Shown piece after piece: positions 1 to 7,895 of a stretch of 64,000 nt of DNA (positions are counted from its first letter, which is position 1; each line of letters opens with the position of its first letter). Position numbers and translations under genes: made by a program. The notes beneath the pieces were generated by a model, which ran no database searches, was not told the DNA's origin, and saw only the letters and a list, made by a program, of their open reading frames with translations. The DNA comes from [Actinomadura] parvosata subsp. kistnae (GTDB lineage: Bacteria; Actinomycetota; Actinomycetes; Streptosporangiales; Streptosporangiaceae): positions 434,001-498,000 of the forward strand of contig NZ_OOHJ01000030.1 of NCBI RefSeq assembly GCF_900323885.1, given 5' to 3'.

Positions 1-2
1 GT

Positions 3-779
3 GAAGGGCCGACGCAGATGGGCGGCGGCAGCTTCGTCACGCCGCGGCCCGGCACCAACCGGGACATCCGCTTCACCCGGAGCAAGGACAACCGGGTGCT
101 GTACGCCACCGTGCTCGGCTGGCCCGGCGGCACGCTCGACATCGCCACGCTGGGATCGAACCGGATCAACCTGAGCAGCCTCACCTCGGTGCAGCTCCTC
201 GGCTCCACGGCCGGCCAGTACATCGACCTTCCCGGCCGCCGGCAGGACGGCTCCGGGCTGCACATCACCATGCCCGCCGCCACCGCTCCCTTCGGCGCGC
301 CCGCGTATGTGGTCAAGCTGACCTTCGCCGGCCAGATCCCCGCCCTCGGCAGCGCTCCGGTGCCGACCAGCTGGGTCCGGATCACGAACGTCGCCACCGG
401 CCTCGTCCTGGACAGCGGCGGGAACGTCGCCTCCGGTTCGGCGCTCAAGCAGTGGAACTACGACGGCAGCACGAACCTGCAGTGGCAGCTGGTGGACCTG
501 GGCGGCGGCTGGTACCGCATCGTCAACCGCACCAACGGTATGGTCGCCGACAGCTGGGGCAACTCCGCCAACGGCGCTCCCGCCCGGCAAACGTCCTGGA
601 ACGGCGGCGACAACCAGCAGTGGCGGCTGAACGGCGTGGGCGACGGCCGCTACCAGATCATCAACCGGGGCACGGGCACGGCGCTCGACAGCGGCGGCGT
701 CACGACCGTCGGCTCCCAGGTGAAGCTCTGGTCCCCCGACTCCAGCACCAACCTGCAATGGACGATCACCGCGGTGTGA
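3..779 (+). CDS. alpha-L-fucosidase, C-terminal part with ricin-type lectin domain (5' end outside window)
   Basis: The frame is open to the left edge; the first codons read EGPTQMGGG, which resembles the conserved junction after the GH29 barrel of secreted alpha-L-fucosidases, followed by the beta-sandwich C-terminal domain. From about residue 115 of the visible part a beta-trefoil carbohydrate-binding domain (CBM13/ricin) follows, with three repeats ending in QxW motifs (LQWQL, QQWRL, LQWTI). The catalytic domain and signal peptide are not in the window, so the enzyme assignment rests on the C-terminal region only. The protein would be exported and cleave terminal fucose from glycans, with the lectin domain binding galactose-type sugars. 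It ends 21 bp before the convergent GNAT-type gene. Any secreted glycosidase with the same accessory domains is an alternative. Confidence 0.6.
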   Translation, partial: EGPTQMGGGSFVTPRPGTNRDIRFTRSKDNRVLYATVLGWPGGTLDIATLGSNRINLSSLTSVQLLGSTAGQYIDLPGRRQDGSGLHITMPAATAPFGAPAYVVKLTFAGQIPALGSAPVPTSWVRITNVATGLVLDSGGNVASGSALKQWNYDGSTNLQWQLVDLGGGWYRIVNRTNGMVADSWGNSANGAPARQTSWNGGDNQQWRLNGVGDGRYQIINRGTGTALDSGGVTTVGSQVKLWSPDSSTNLQWTITAV

Positions 780-800
780 CAGGACGCCGGAGGTCGCCCG

Positions 801-1664
801 TCAGGCTCCGGTCACGTCGCTGCGCCGCTCGATCAGCAGCACGTCCCGCCACACGCCGTGGTGGCGGCCGAGCCGCTCGCGGGTGCCGACCACGCGGAAG
901 CCGAGCGCCTGGTGCAGGGCCAGGCTGGCGGCGTTCTCGGGGAAGACGCCGGACTGGATCGTCCAGACGCCGGCGTCCTCGCCGGCCGCGATGAACGCGC
1001 TCAGCAGCGCGCGGCCGATGCCGTGCGCCTGGCAGCCGGGGTGGACGTAGATGCTGTGCTCGACCACCCCGGCATAAACGGGGCGGGCCGACACCTGGGA
1101 GGCGGCCACCCAGCCGGCCACCTGCCCGGTGCCGGTGTCGGCGGCCACGTACCGCAGGTGCGGCAGCCGGGCGGCGGTGAAGGCCTCCCAGCTCGGCGCG
1201 ATGGTCTCGAAGCTGGCCTGCCCGGTGTCCAGCCCGGCCTGGTAGATGGCCAGCACCTGGGAGGCGTCGGACGCGCGCATCGGCCGGATCTCCAGGCCCT
1301 CCCCGGCGGCGGGCTTGACCGCCTGGACGATCGCCGAGCGCACCCCGTCGCCGTGGTCGGCGGTCGGCACGATCCGCACGCCGACGAACCCGGCCGCCGC
1401 CAGCAGCGCGCGGTAGGCGGCCACCGGCAGCGCCCCGGCCACGCGGCCGACGCGTTGCTCGGCCGCGCGGCGGCGCTCCGGATCCGGCTCGCCGTCCACC
1501 ACCACGTCGCCGACGCCCAACCGGCCGCCCGGCCGCAGCACCCGGAACGCCTCGGCCAGCGCCGCCGCCCTGTCCTCGGACAGGTTGATCACGCGGTCGG
1601 AGATGACCGCGTCCACCGACCGGTCCGGCAGCGGCACGTCGACGCCGCCGCCGAGGTCCTTCAT
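801..1664 (-). CDS. fusion of truncated ArsM-like methyltransferase and PAT/ArsN-type acetyltransferase
   Basis: 287 aa starting at an ATG that overlaps the stop of the upstream arsR gene (ATGA). Residues about 1-120 match only the second half of arsenite S-adenosylmethyltransferase: the VINLSED and FRVLRPGGRLGVGDVV stretches are present, but the SAM-binding glycine loop that should precede them is absent. Residues about 125-287 are a GNAT domain of the phosphinothricin/arsinothricin acetyltransferase type (LEIRPM start, SIYVHPGCQAHGIGRALL acetyl-CoA loop, NAASLALHQALGF). The acetyltransferase is probably active; the methyltransferase half cannot bind SAM in the normal way. Context with ArsR suggests protection against an arsenical or phosphinothricin-like amino acid. 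A gene that lost about 100 codons by deletion is possible; the clean overlap argues that the present form is translated. Confidence 0.7.
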   Translation of the reverse strand: MKDLGGGVDVPLPDRSVDAVISDRVINLSEDRAAALAEAFRVLRPGGRLGVGDVVVDGEPDPERRRAAEQRVGRVAGALPVAAYRALLAAAGFVGVRIVPTADHGDGVRSAIVQAVKPAAGEGLEIRPMRASDASQVLAIYQAGLDTGQASFETIAPSWEAFTAARLPHLRYVAADTGTGQVAGWVAASQVSARPVYAGVVEHSIYVHPGCQAHGIGRALLSAFIAAGEDAGVWTIQSGVFPENAASLALHQALGFRVVGTRERLGRHHGVWRDVLLIERRSDVTGA

Positions 1665-1996
1665 CCGCAGGTGGGCGCGGCCGGGACCGGCTCGCCCATC
1701 ACCACGTCGGCCGCCGTCGGGAAGGAGCGCACGCAGTTCTCGTTGATCCGGTACAGGCTGGAGGTGCCCTGCCGCTCTACCAGCACGAACCGCACCTCGG
1801 CCAGGATCTTCAGGTGGTGCGAGACGGTGGACTGCCCCACCCCGGAGGCGGCCACGATCTCGCCCACGCTCATCGGCGCCCGCCGCCGGGCCAGCAGCGA
1901 CACGATCTGGATGCGGGTGGCATCGGCCAGGGCCTTGAACCAGCTCGCGTACTCCTCGGCCGCCGCGCGGGGCAGCGGCCCCTTCTCCGCATTCAT
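1661..1996 (-). CDS. ArsR/SmtB-family transcriptional repressor
   Basis: 111 aa winged-helix protein: dimerisation helix with WFKALADATRIQIVSLL, then recognition helix GQSTVSHHLKIL, then the beta wing ending in SSLYRINENC. The tail ADVVMGEPVPA is the segment that in ArsR-ArsM fusion proteins joins repressor to methyltransferase, so this gene and its neighbour look like a split version of that fusion. The ELCVCDL metal site of classical ArsR is absent; a Cys in INENC could take part in ligand sensing, which is inference. It is divergent from the methyltransferase gene at 2113, and an inverted repeat sits right in front of its ATG, so autoregulation is likely. Confidence 0.85.
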   Translation of the reverse strand: MNAEKGPLPRAAAEEYASWFKALADATRIQIVSLLARRRAPMSVGEIVAASGVGQSTVSHHLKILAEVRFVLVERQGTSSLYRINENCVRSFPTAADVVMGEPVPAAPTCG

Positions 1997-2000
1997 CGTC

Positions 2001-2018
2001 CATCGACGATAGTCGATG
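2001..2018. promoter_or_regulatory. candidate ArsR operator
   Basis: Perfect 7-bp inverted repeat CATCGAC-GATA-GTCGATG, beginning four bases upstream of the arsR start codon at 1996. Position and size fit an autoregulatory ArsR-family operator. Binding by the adjacent protein is inferred from position only. Confidence 0.5.
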
Positions 2019-2073
2019 AAATGCGGAGAGGGAAGCCCGCCTTGACGATCGTTCCCTTTGATCCCTACTCTCC

Positions 2074-2098
2074 TGAAATGGTAATGGTTATCACTTCA
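2074..2098. promoter_or_regulatory. Zur/Fur-like box 1
   Basis: Imperfect 25-bp palindrome with TGAA/TTCA ends and core TGGTAATGGTTATCA (2079-2093). The core is 12/15 identical to the box at 21609-21623 in the metallophore promoter region. It lies 15-39 bp upstream of the methyltransferase start at 2113. The sequence type resembles actinobacterial Zur or other Fur-family sites; which regulator binds is not shown. Confidence 0.5.
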
Positions 2099-2112
2099 AG
2101 AAGAGGGTGAGA

Positions 2113-2838
2113 GTGGCCGACGAATACGAACGATCCGCGGAGTTCGTCGATGTGATGCTCGCGCCGCACTGGACGGCGCTCGGCCCGCCCCTCGGGGAGG
2201 CGTTGCGAGGGACCACCGGCCCGATCGTGGACGTGGGCGCGGGCGGCGGGCACGGCAGCCGGGTGATCGCGCAGGCGGTCGCCGGGGCGGAGATCGTGGC
2301 GGTGGAGCCGTCGACGGCGTTGCGGTCCGTCCTGCTGGCCCGCGTGAGCGAGTCCGCGCAGCTGCGGGATCGGGTGACGGTGCTCCCGGAGCCCCTTCTT
2401 GAGGCGGTGTTGCCGCCCCGGCTGGGTGCCGTCGTGTTGATGAACGTCATCGGTCACTTCGACCCGGCAGGGCGGCGGGCGATCTGGGCCGTCCTCGCCG
2501 ATCGGCTGATGCCGGGCGGCCGGGCGGTGCTCAACCTGCAGCCGCCCGCCGAGCCGGTGGCGGTGCCGGAGTCCAGGTTCGCCGACGTGCGGATCGGGCG
2601 GCGCCGCTACGAGGGGTGGGGCCGGGCCGAAGCCGCGGGCCCGGACCGGATCACCTGGCACATGACGTACCGCACCTACCAGGACGGCCGGCTCACCCAC
2701 GAGCTGGCGACCCGCTACGACTGGTGGGTGCTGGACGAGCGGCGGCTCAAGGAGGAGCTCGGCCGGCACGATCTGGTGCACCGCCGCACCGGCCCGGACG
2801 AGCTCGGCATGCACGTCATCGAACGAGGAGGCACGTGA
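2113..2838 (+). CDS. class I SAM-dependent methyltransferase
   Basis: About 241 aa. A Rossmann methyltransferase with motif I VDVGAGGGHGSRV, an acidic loop VAVEPSTALR and motif IV VVLMNVIGHFD; the substrate cannot be read from sequence. Two in-frame GTG starts exist (2107 and 2113); 2113 is preferred because the AGAGGG stretch then sits at a suitable distance. Its stop overlaps the ATG of the following flavoprotein (TGATG), so the two are co-translated. The Zur/Fur-like box in front of it ties it by sequence to the metallophore cluster further right, so it may act on that product or belong to the same metal response; this is inference. Confidence 0.8.
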   Translation: MADEYERSAEFVDVMLAPHWTALGPPLGEALRGTTGPIVDVGAGGGHGSRVIAQAVAGAEIVAVEPSTALRSVLLARVSESAQLRDRVTVLPEPLLEAVLPPRLGAVVLMNVIGHFDPAGRRAIWAVLADRLMPGGRAVLNLQPPAEPVAVPESRFADVRIGRRRYEGWGRAEAAGPDRITWHMTYRTYQDGRLTHELATRYDWWVLDERRLKEELGRHDLVHRRTGPDELGMHVIERGGT

Positions 2839-3761
2839 TGTACGAGGTGATCGTGGTCGGCGGCGGGCCCGCCGGGCTCAGCGCGGCACTGGTGCTGGGA
2901 CGGCAGCGGCGCCGGGTCCTGGTGGTGGACGCCGGCCGGCCGCGCAACGCGCCGGCCGCGGAGATGCACATGTTCCTCGGCCGGGACGGCGGCTCCCCCG
3001 CCCGGTTGCTGGCCGACGGCCGGGCGGAGGTGAGCGCCTATCCGACGGTAAAGCTGCGGCAGGGGCGCGTCAGCGCGGCGGCGGGCGAGTCCGGCGGGTT
3101 CACGCTGACCCTGGAGGACGGCGCGCGGGTGGAGGCGTCCCGGCTGGTGCTGGCCAGCGGGCTGACCGACGTACCCGTCGCGGTGCCCGGGCTGGCGGAG
3201 CGGTGGGGCAAGAGCGTGTTCCACTGCCCGTTCTGTCATGGTTACGAGACGAATGGGAAGGTGCTGGCCGTCATCGGCAACGGCTTCGAGGCGATGCTGG
3301 CCGCCTATGTCGCCGACCGGTACAGCGACGACGTGGTGCTGTGCACGAACGGCCCGGGCGCCCTGCCCGAGCCGGTGGCCGCGGCGGTCAAGGCGCGCGG
3401 CGTCCAGGTGGTCGAGACGCCGCTGGCGGGTATCGACGGTGAGCTGGACGCGCTGACGCTGACCTTCGCGGACGGGACGACCCTGGCGCGCGAGGCCGTC
3501 TTCCACCGCGCGCCCACCCGGCCCAACACCGAGGTGGCGGTCCAGCTCGGGTGCGCACTGCTGCCCGACGGCTGCGTCGAGGTGGACGAGTACGGCAAGA
3601 CGAGCGTGCCCGGCGTGTACGCGGCCGGGGACGCGGCCCACCTGAAGGCGGTGCCGGATCCGGTGACGCTGGTGGGGCCGAGCGCGGCCGACGGGGTGCG
3701 GGCGGCGGTCTGGCTGGAGCAGGAGCTGTTCCGCGCCGGGCTGCCCGTGGCGCTGGGCTGA
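2838..3761 (+). CDS. thioredoxin-reductase-like FAD/NAD(P) oxidoreductase
   Basis: 307 aa. N-terminal FAD fold VVGGGPAGLSAALVLGR, central redox pair CPFC (HCPFCHGYE), second nucleotide fold VLAVIGNGFEAM, and C-terminal VPGVYAAGDAA flavin motif, in the order of low-molecular-weight thioredoxin reductases. Such single proteins in actinomycetes often oxidise or reduce dithiols in small-molecule pathways rather than thioredoxin. It shares an operon with the methyltransferase and ends in a strong hairpin. A role in reducing a disulfide or thiol of a metal-binding metabolite is possible but unproven. Confidence 0.85.
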   Translation: MYEVIVVGGGPAGLSAALVLGRQRRRVLVVDAGRPRNAPAAEMHMFLGRDGGSPARLLADGRAEVSAYPTVKLRQGRVSAAAGESGGFTLTLEDGARVEASRLVLASGLTDVPVAVPGLAERWGKSVFHCPFCHGYETNGKVLAVIGNGFEAMLAAYVADRYSDDVVLCTNGPGALPEPVAAAVKARGVQVVETPLAGIDGELDALTLTFADGTTLAREAVFHRAPTRPNTEVAVQLGCALLPDGCVEVDEYGKTSVPGVYAAGDAAHLKAVPDPVTLVGPSAADGVRAAVWLEQELFRAGLPVALG

Positions 3762-3826
3762 GCTCTCCTGACCGGTACGGCGGGCCCGCGCTGGGCTGAC
3801 CCCTGCTGACCGGTACGGCGGGCCCG
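3751..3826. repeat. 38-bp tandem duplication spanning a stop codon
   Basis: Positions 3751-3788 and 3789-3826 are near-identical copies (a few mismatches). The first copy holds the last codons and stop of the flavoprotein gene, the second repeats CGCTGGGCTGA in the intergenic space and supplies the left arm of the terminator hairpin. Confidence 0.85.
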
Positions 3827-3844
3827 CGCGCCCGCCGTACCGGT
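3809..3844. terminator. bidirectional hairpin terminator
   Basis: Perfect 14-bp stem ACCGGTACGGCGGG / CCCGCCGTACCGGT with an 8-nt loop, placed between two convergent operons (plus-strand flavoprotein ending 3761, minus-strand methyltransferase ending 3890). No U-tract, as is usual in actinomycetes. Confidence 0.8.
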
Positions 3845-3889
3845 GGCTCAGAGTCGTCGCGGCGAACAGGGTTCTGGGCGCGGCCCGTC

Positions 3890-6346
3890 TCAGAGTCTCG
3901 TCGCGACGAACAGGTGCTGGGCGGGCGCGGCCAGCGGGGAGCCGGCCCGCGGCAGCTCCAGGATCGGGCGCAGCCCGGCCTCCGCCAGCTCCGCCGGAAG
4001 CTCCCGTCCGGTGAGGAACACCCGGCCCGTGCCGCCGCGGCGGTCGCCGGCGCCGAGGCCCGGCTCCCCTTCCCTGGGGGACAGCAGGAACTGCATGGTG
4101 GCGAGCACCAGGTAGTGCTCGCGGATCGCCTCGGTGAGCACCAGCAGCCCGCCGGGGGCCAGCAGCTCCCTGATCCAGCGCAGGGAACGTCCGGCGTGGC
4201 GGGCGCAGTGCAGCACGTTGGCGGCGATCACCACGTCCGCGCCGCCCCGGACGGCTCCCTGGGCGACGAGGTCGGCGTTGATGTCCAGCAGGGCGTAGCG
4301 GAGCCGGTCGCCGTACCGGTCCTCGGCCGCCATGGTGAAAAATCTGGACACGTCGGTGAACAGGTAGTCCACCGGCGCGTCGCCGAGCCCGTCCAGGGCC
4401 GCGGCGGTGCTGCCGCCCGCGCCGCCGCCGAGCTCCACCACGCGCAAAGGCCCGGTACGGGTGGCCGCGGCCCGCGCCACCACCTGACCCATGGCCGCGT
4501 TCAGGTAGGTGTTGGAGACGTTGTGCTGGTCCTTGCCGAGCGAGGTGAGCAGGTCCCCGTCGGGGAACAGCAGGGACTGCGCCATGATCTCGTCCCGGAG
4601 CAGCTCGGGCAGGCGGGCCAGCGCGGTGCGGTAGAAGGTGGCCATCTGCGCGGGGTAGCCCAGGTCGGCGCAGGCACGATCCAGATCGGCCACGGAGTCC
4701 TCCGCCGCGTCGCCCGGGGTCACGGTGGCGAACCGGCCGCCGTCGTCACGGCGGACGGCTCCTTCGGCGGCGAGCACCTCCAGCCAGCGCCGCACGATCC
4801 ATTCGTGCCGGGAAGCCACGCCGAGCGCCACCATGATCTGCTCCGCCGTCCGGGGCGCGCCGGGAGGCGCGACGCCGGCGATCAGCCGGGTCAGCGCCCG
4901 CAGCGCGATCTCGTCGAACCGCCGGACGGCGGGCGGCAGGTGGGTGAGCGCGGAGTCGAGCACCGGTTCCGGGGCCCGCCCGATCAGGCGGGCGAGGGCG
5001 AGGCGGCCGGTCCGGTCGGCGTCGGCCGCCTCGCGTGCCACGCTGGCGGCGTCGTGTCCGGGGCCGCTGGGCGTCCGTACCGTCAGCCGCTCCGGGATCG
5101 GCAGCCCGGCCCGCCTGAGCTCCCGGCGGGCCACCTCCGCCAGCCGGGCCCGCGCGAACGCGCCGAGCGGCTCGTGCGGCCGGCCCACGCCGGCCAGCGC
5201 GTCGAGGGGCGTGGCCGCCGCCGCGGCCGGGATCGCGACCTGCAGCCGCATGGGGTCGTCCGGGTCCAGCAGCACCGCGCCGTCCCTTCCCCGCAGCGCG
5301 GCCCGCAGGCTCGCGCCCGTCGGGGCGCCGGGCTCGAACAGGCCGTTGGGGATCCCGGCCAACCGGACGGGACCGCTCAGCCGGGCCAGGGCCGCCATCG
5401 GGTCGGGCCCCAGCTCGTCCCAGTGGCGGAGGGCGGCGGGCGGGCTCTGCGGCGGCTCGACGTGCAGCACGGCGTCGAAGCGGTACCGGGTCAGCTCGGT
5501 GTCGTCCGTGAGCGTCTTGGCGAACAGGCCGATGGTGACCCGCCGGCCCGCGCTCGCGACCGCCGCCGCGAGGGTCGCGGGGTCGAACAGCAGCTCGGTG
5601 TCGGCGGCGGCGCGCTGCGCGGCCCGCTCCGCCGATCCGGGTTCGAGCACGCGGCAGTGCTCGTCGAGCAGCCCCGAATGGCGTACGTCCCCGACGACGA
5701 CGGTCCCGCCCGGGGTCACGAGGCCGATGGCGTCGTGGAGCACGGCCGCCAGGTACTCCACGCTGGGGAAGCACTGGGTGACGGAGTTGAGGAGCACGCA
5801 GTCGGGCCGCTCGCCGAGCCCGGCCAGGGCGGCGCGCACGGCGTCGCCGCCGATCTCGTGGGCGGCCGCCCGTACGACGGTGACGCCGTCCAGGCCGAGC
5901 CCGTTCAGCCGGGTCACGACGTGCTCGGCGAGGTCGGTCCCGACGTAGCCCTTGAGGTGCGGGTGGAGGCGGTGCAGCAGCATGCCGGTGCCGCAGCCGA
6001 GCTCCAGCAGGCGGGACGGCCGGTGCCGCAGCACCAGCTCGGCGGTGCGGTCGGCCCACTCGGCCATGTGCCCGGCGGACAACGGCCGGCCGGTGTCGGT
6101 GGCGCGCCAGCCGGACAGGTCGAGGTCGGGACGATGCGCGCCCTGACCGGAGCGGTAGGTCCAGTCGTAGACCTCTTCCCAGTGTTCGAGGTGCTCCGTC
6201 ACCAGGTCGCCGAGGACGGGCGGCCGTCCTGGCTCGCGCCGCACCGCCAGCGCCGCGGGGTCGGCGGTGACGGCGAGCCCGCCCGTTCCGGCCGGGTCCA
6301 CGCGGGCGATCCAGGGGTGGGCGAGCAGGGGTTCATAGGACGTCAA
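3890..6346 (-). CDS. trans-acting didomain methyltransferase of the NRPS/PKS pathway
   Basis: 818 aa. The start is TTG at 6346, chosen because GGAGG lies seven bases upstream and the frame before it overlaps the ATPase gene. Domain 1 (about 40-330) resembles methyltransferases embedded in NRPS adenylation domains: DLSGWRATDTGRPLS followed by motif I LLELGCGTGM near residue 117. A degenerate middle stretch leads to a winged-helix segment (about 440-590; HEWIVRRWLEVLAAEGAV, LLRDEIMAQSLLFPDG). Domain 2 (about 600-818) has motif I VVELGGGAGGST near residue 640. In yersiniabactin synthesis the C-methyltransferases are built into HMWP1; here two are joined in one free protein, last gene of the operon, overlapping the ATPase by 14 bp. 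Likely role: C-methylation of the beta-keto unit and/or a thiazoline carbon. Which domain does which cannot be read. Confidence 0.75.
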   Translation of the reverse strand: MTSYEPLLAHPWIARVDPAGTGGLAVTADPAALAVRREPGRPPVLGDLVTEHLEHWEEVYDWTYRSGQGAHRPDLDLSGWRATDTGRPLSAGHMAEWADRTAELVLRHRPSRLLELGCGTGMLLHRLHPHLKGYVGTDLAEHVVTRLNGLGLDGVTVVRAAAHEIGGDAVRAALAGLGERPDCVLLNSVTQCFPSVEYLAAVLHDAIGLVTPGGTVVVGDVRHSGLLDEHCRVLEPGSAERAAQRAAADTELLFDPATLAAAVASAGRRVTIGLFAKTLTDDTELTRYRFDAVLHVEPPQSPPAALRHWDELGPDPMAALARLSGPVRLAGIPNGLFEPGAPTGASLRAALRGRDGAVLLDPDDPMRLQVAIPAAAAATPLDALAGVGRPHEPLGAFARARLAEVARRELRRAGLPIPERLTVRTPSGPGHDAASVAREAADADRTGRLALARLIGRAPEPVLDSALTHLPPAVRRFDEIALRALTRLIAGVAPPGAPRTAEQIMVALGVASRHEWIVRRWLEVLAAEGAVRRDDGGRFATVTPGDAAEDSVADLDRACADLGYPAQMATFYRTALARLPELLRDEIMAQSLLFPDGDLLTSLGKDQHNVSNTYLNAAMGQVVARAAATRTGPLRVVELGGGAGGSTAAALDGLGDAPVDYLFTDVSRFFTMAAEDRYGDRLRYALLDINADLVAQGAVRGGADVVIAANVLHCARHAGRSLRWIRELLAPGGLLVLTEAIREHYLVLATMQFLLSPREGEPGLGAGDRRGGTGRVFLTGRELPAELAEAGLRPILELPRAGSPLAAPAQHLFVATRL

Positions 6347-7895
6347 GAGATGGCCTCCGGTCGTGAGAGCAGGGACGGGGACGCAACCGGCCTCCTTCCA
6401 GCCGCAGCACGCGATCGGCGCGGGCGGCGACGGCGGGGTCGTGGGTGACCGCGAGGACGGCGAGGCCGGTGTCGTGGCGCAGCGTGTCGATGAGGTCGAG
6501 CACCTGGGCGGCGGTCCGGGCGTCGAGGGCCGCGGTGATCTCGTCGGCCAGCAGCACGGCGGGATCACCGGCGAGGGCCCGGGCGAGCGCGACCCGCCGG
6601 CGTTGCCCTCCGGAGAGCGCGGCCGGGTAGCGGTGCGCCAGCTCCGCCGGCAGCCCGACGACGGCCAGCAGGTGCAGGGCGTGCGCGCGGGCGGCCCGGC
6701 GCGGGAGCCCGCGCAGGGTGCGCAGGGGGCGGGCGAGTGCCGCGCCGACGGTGCGGGCCGGGTTGAGCACGTCGAGGGGGTTCTGCCCGACCAGGGCCAG
6801 GGCGCGGAGCGCGGCCGGGCTCCGCTCGGCCACGGGCCAGGGCAGCGCTTGCCCGGCCACGGTGGCCCGTCCCCGCTCGGCGGGGTGCAGGCCGGCGAGC
6901 ACGCGCAGCAACGTGCTCTTGCCCGAGCCGGACGGCCCGAGCACGGCCACGCTCTCCCCCGCCGCGATCGTGAGGTCGGCGTCCGACAGCAGCGGCGCCC
7001 CGCCGGGCGGCTGCGCGATGGTGAGCCCGTGCGCTTCCAGCACCGGTGTGCCGCCCGGCGCCGCCGTTCCGCCCGGCGCCGCCGTTCCGCCCGGCGCCGC
7101 CGTTCCGCCCGGTGCCGCCGTTCCGCCCGGTGCCGCCGTTCCGCCCAGTGCCGCCATTCCGCTCGGCATCGGCTTTCCGCCCGGCGCCGGTTCTCCGCCC
7201 GTCAGGAGGATCGGCGTCCGCAAGACGACGTCGTCCCTCCCCAGGGGGTCGAGCCGTACGATGTGGTCGGCCAGTTCGCGGACCACGGCCGGGTCGTGGG
7301 AGACGATGAGCGTCACCGAGCGGCTGTCGCCGCGCCGCCGCCGTACCTGCTGGAGGGCGAGGGCGAGCGCGGCCGGGTCGAGCGCGCTGGTGGGTTCGTC
7401 CAGCACGAGCAGTTCGGGATCCGCCGCCAGCGCGCGGGCGAGCGCCACGCGCTGCGCCTGCCCGCCCGAGAGCTGGTGCGGGCGGCGGCGGCCGATCTCG
7501 GCGGGGTCCAGGCCCACCGCGGCGAGCGCCCGCTCCTCCGCTCCCGCGTCACGCACGGCTCCAGGCAGCGCCTCGCGCACGGCTGCCCGCGCGTCCAGCA
7601 GGGGGTGCAGCGCGGAGGCCGGGTCCTGGCCGAGGAAGCCGACGGTGCGCCGCCGCCAGCGACGCGGGGCTCGTACCGGGGCGCCGTGCCAGGCGATCTC
7701 GCCGCTGACCCGCGTCAGGCCGGCGGGCAGCGCTCCCAGGACGGCCCGCAGCACGGTCGTCTTGCCCGCCCCGGACGGGCCCGTCAGGGCGAGCACCTCG
7801 CCGGGCGCGATCCGCAGGCTCAGCCGATCGACGATCGACGTTCCGGTCCGGTCGGCGACGGTGAGCCCGCGAACGGTCAGCCCGTCCCGCCTCAT
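6333..7895 (-). CDS. Opp/Nik-type ABC importer, fused double ATP-binding subunit
   Basis: 520 aa with two complete ATPases in one chain. First: Walker A GPSGAGKTT, signature LSGGQAQRVALARAL, Walker B LLVLDEP. Second: Walker A GPSGSGKST, signature LSGGQRRRVALARAL, Walker B VLLADEI. This is the DppD-DppF/NikD-NikE pair fused. The join (about 250-285) holds five GGTAAP hexapeptides. ATGA overlap with the upstream permease and 14-bp overlap with the downstream methyltransferase put it inside the biosynthetic operon. It energises import through the two permeases encoded upstream. The operon position points to the cluster's own metal-product complex as cargo. Confidence 0.85.
   Translation of the reverse strand: MRRDGLTVRGLTVADRTGTSIVDRLSLRIAPGEVLALTGPSGAGKTTVLRAVLGALPAGLTRVSGEIAWHGAPVRAPRRWRRRTVGFLGQDPASALHPLLDARAAVREALPGAVRDAGAEERALAAVGLDPAEIGRRRPHQLSGGQAQRVALARALAADPELLVLDEPTSALDPAALALALQQVRRRRGDSRSVTLIVSHDPAVVRELADHIVRLDPLGRDDVVLRTPILLTGGEPAPGGKPMPSGMAALGGTAAPGGTAAPGGTAAPGGTAAPGGTAAPGGTPVLEAHGLTIAQPPGGAPLLSDADLTIAAGESVAVLGPSGSGKSTLLRVLAGLHPAERGRATVAGQALPWPVAERSPAALRALALVGQNPLDVLNPARTVGAALARPLRTLRGLPRRAARAHALHLLAVVGLPAELAHRYPAALSGGQRRRVALARALAGDPAVLLADEITAALDARTAAQVLDLIDTLRHDTGLAVLAVTHDPAVAARADRVLRLEGGRLRPRPCSHDRRPSLDVL
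7051..7160. repeat. 18-bp in-frame tandem repeat encoding GGTAAP
   Basis: Five to six copies of an 18-bp unit (GCCGTTCCGCCCGGCGCC on the plus strand) with a few third-base differences, coding the flexible linker between the two ATPase halves. It is a likely site of length change by slippage. Confidence 0.85.

Noticed and set aside
1661..1996. ArsR-ArsM frameshift considered instead of two genes
   Set aside because: Adding one base does not supply the missing SAM-binding loop; about 100 codons are absent, and the ATGA overlap gives a proper second start.
858..2012. Plus-strand 384-codon frame opposite arsR/acetyltransferase
   Set aside because: Shadow frame of high-GC coding DNA: Arg/Gly/Ala-rich, no domain, opposite a gene with clear motifs.
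7051..7160. 18-bp repeats considered as a CRISPR-like array
   Set aside because: Units are directly abutting with no spacers and code an in-frame protein linker.
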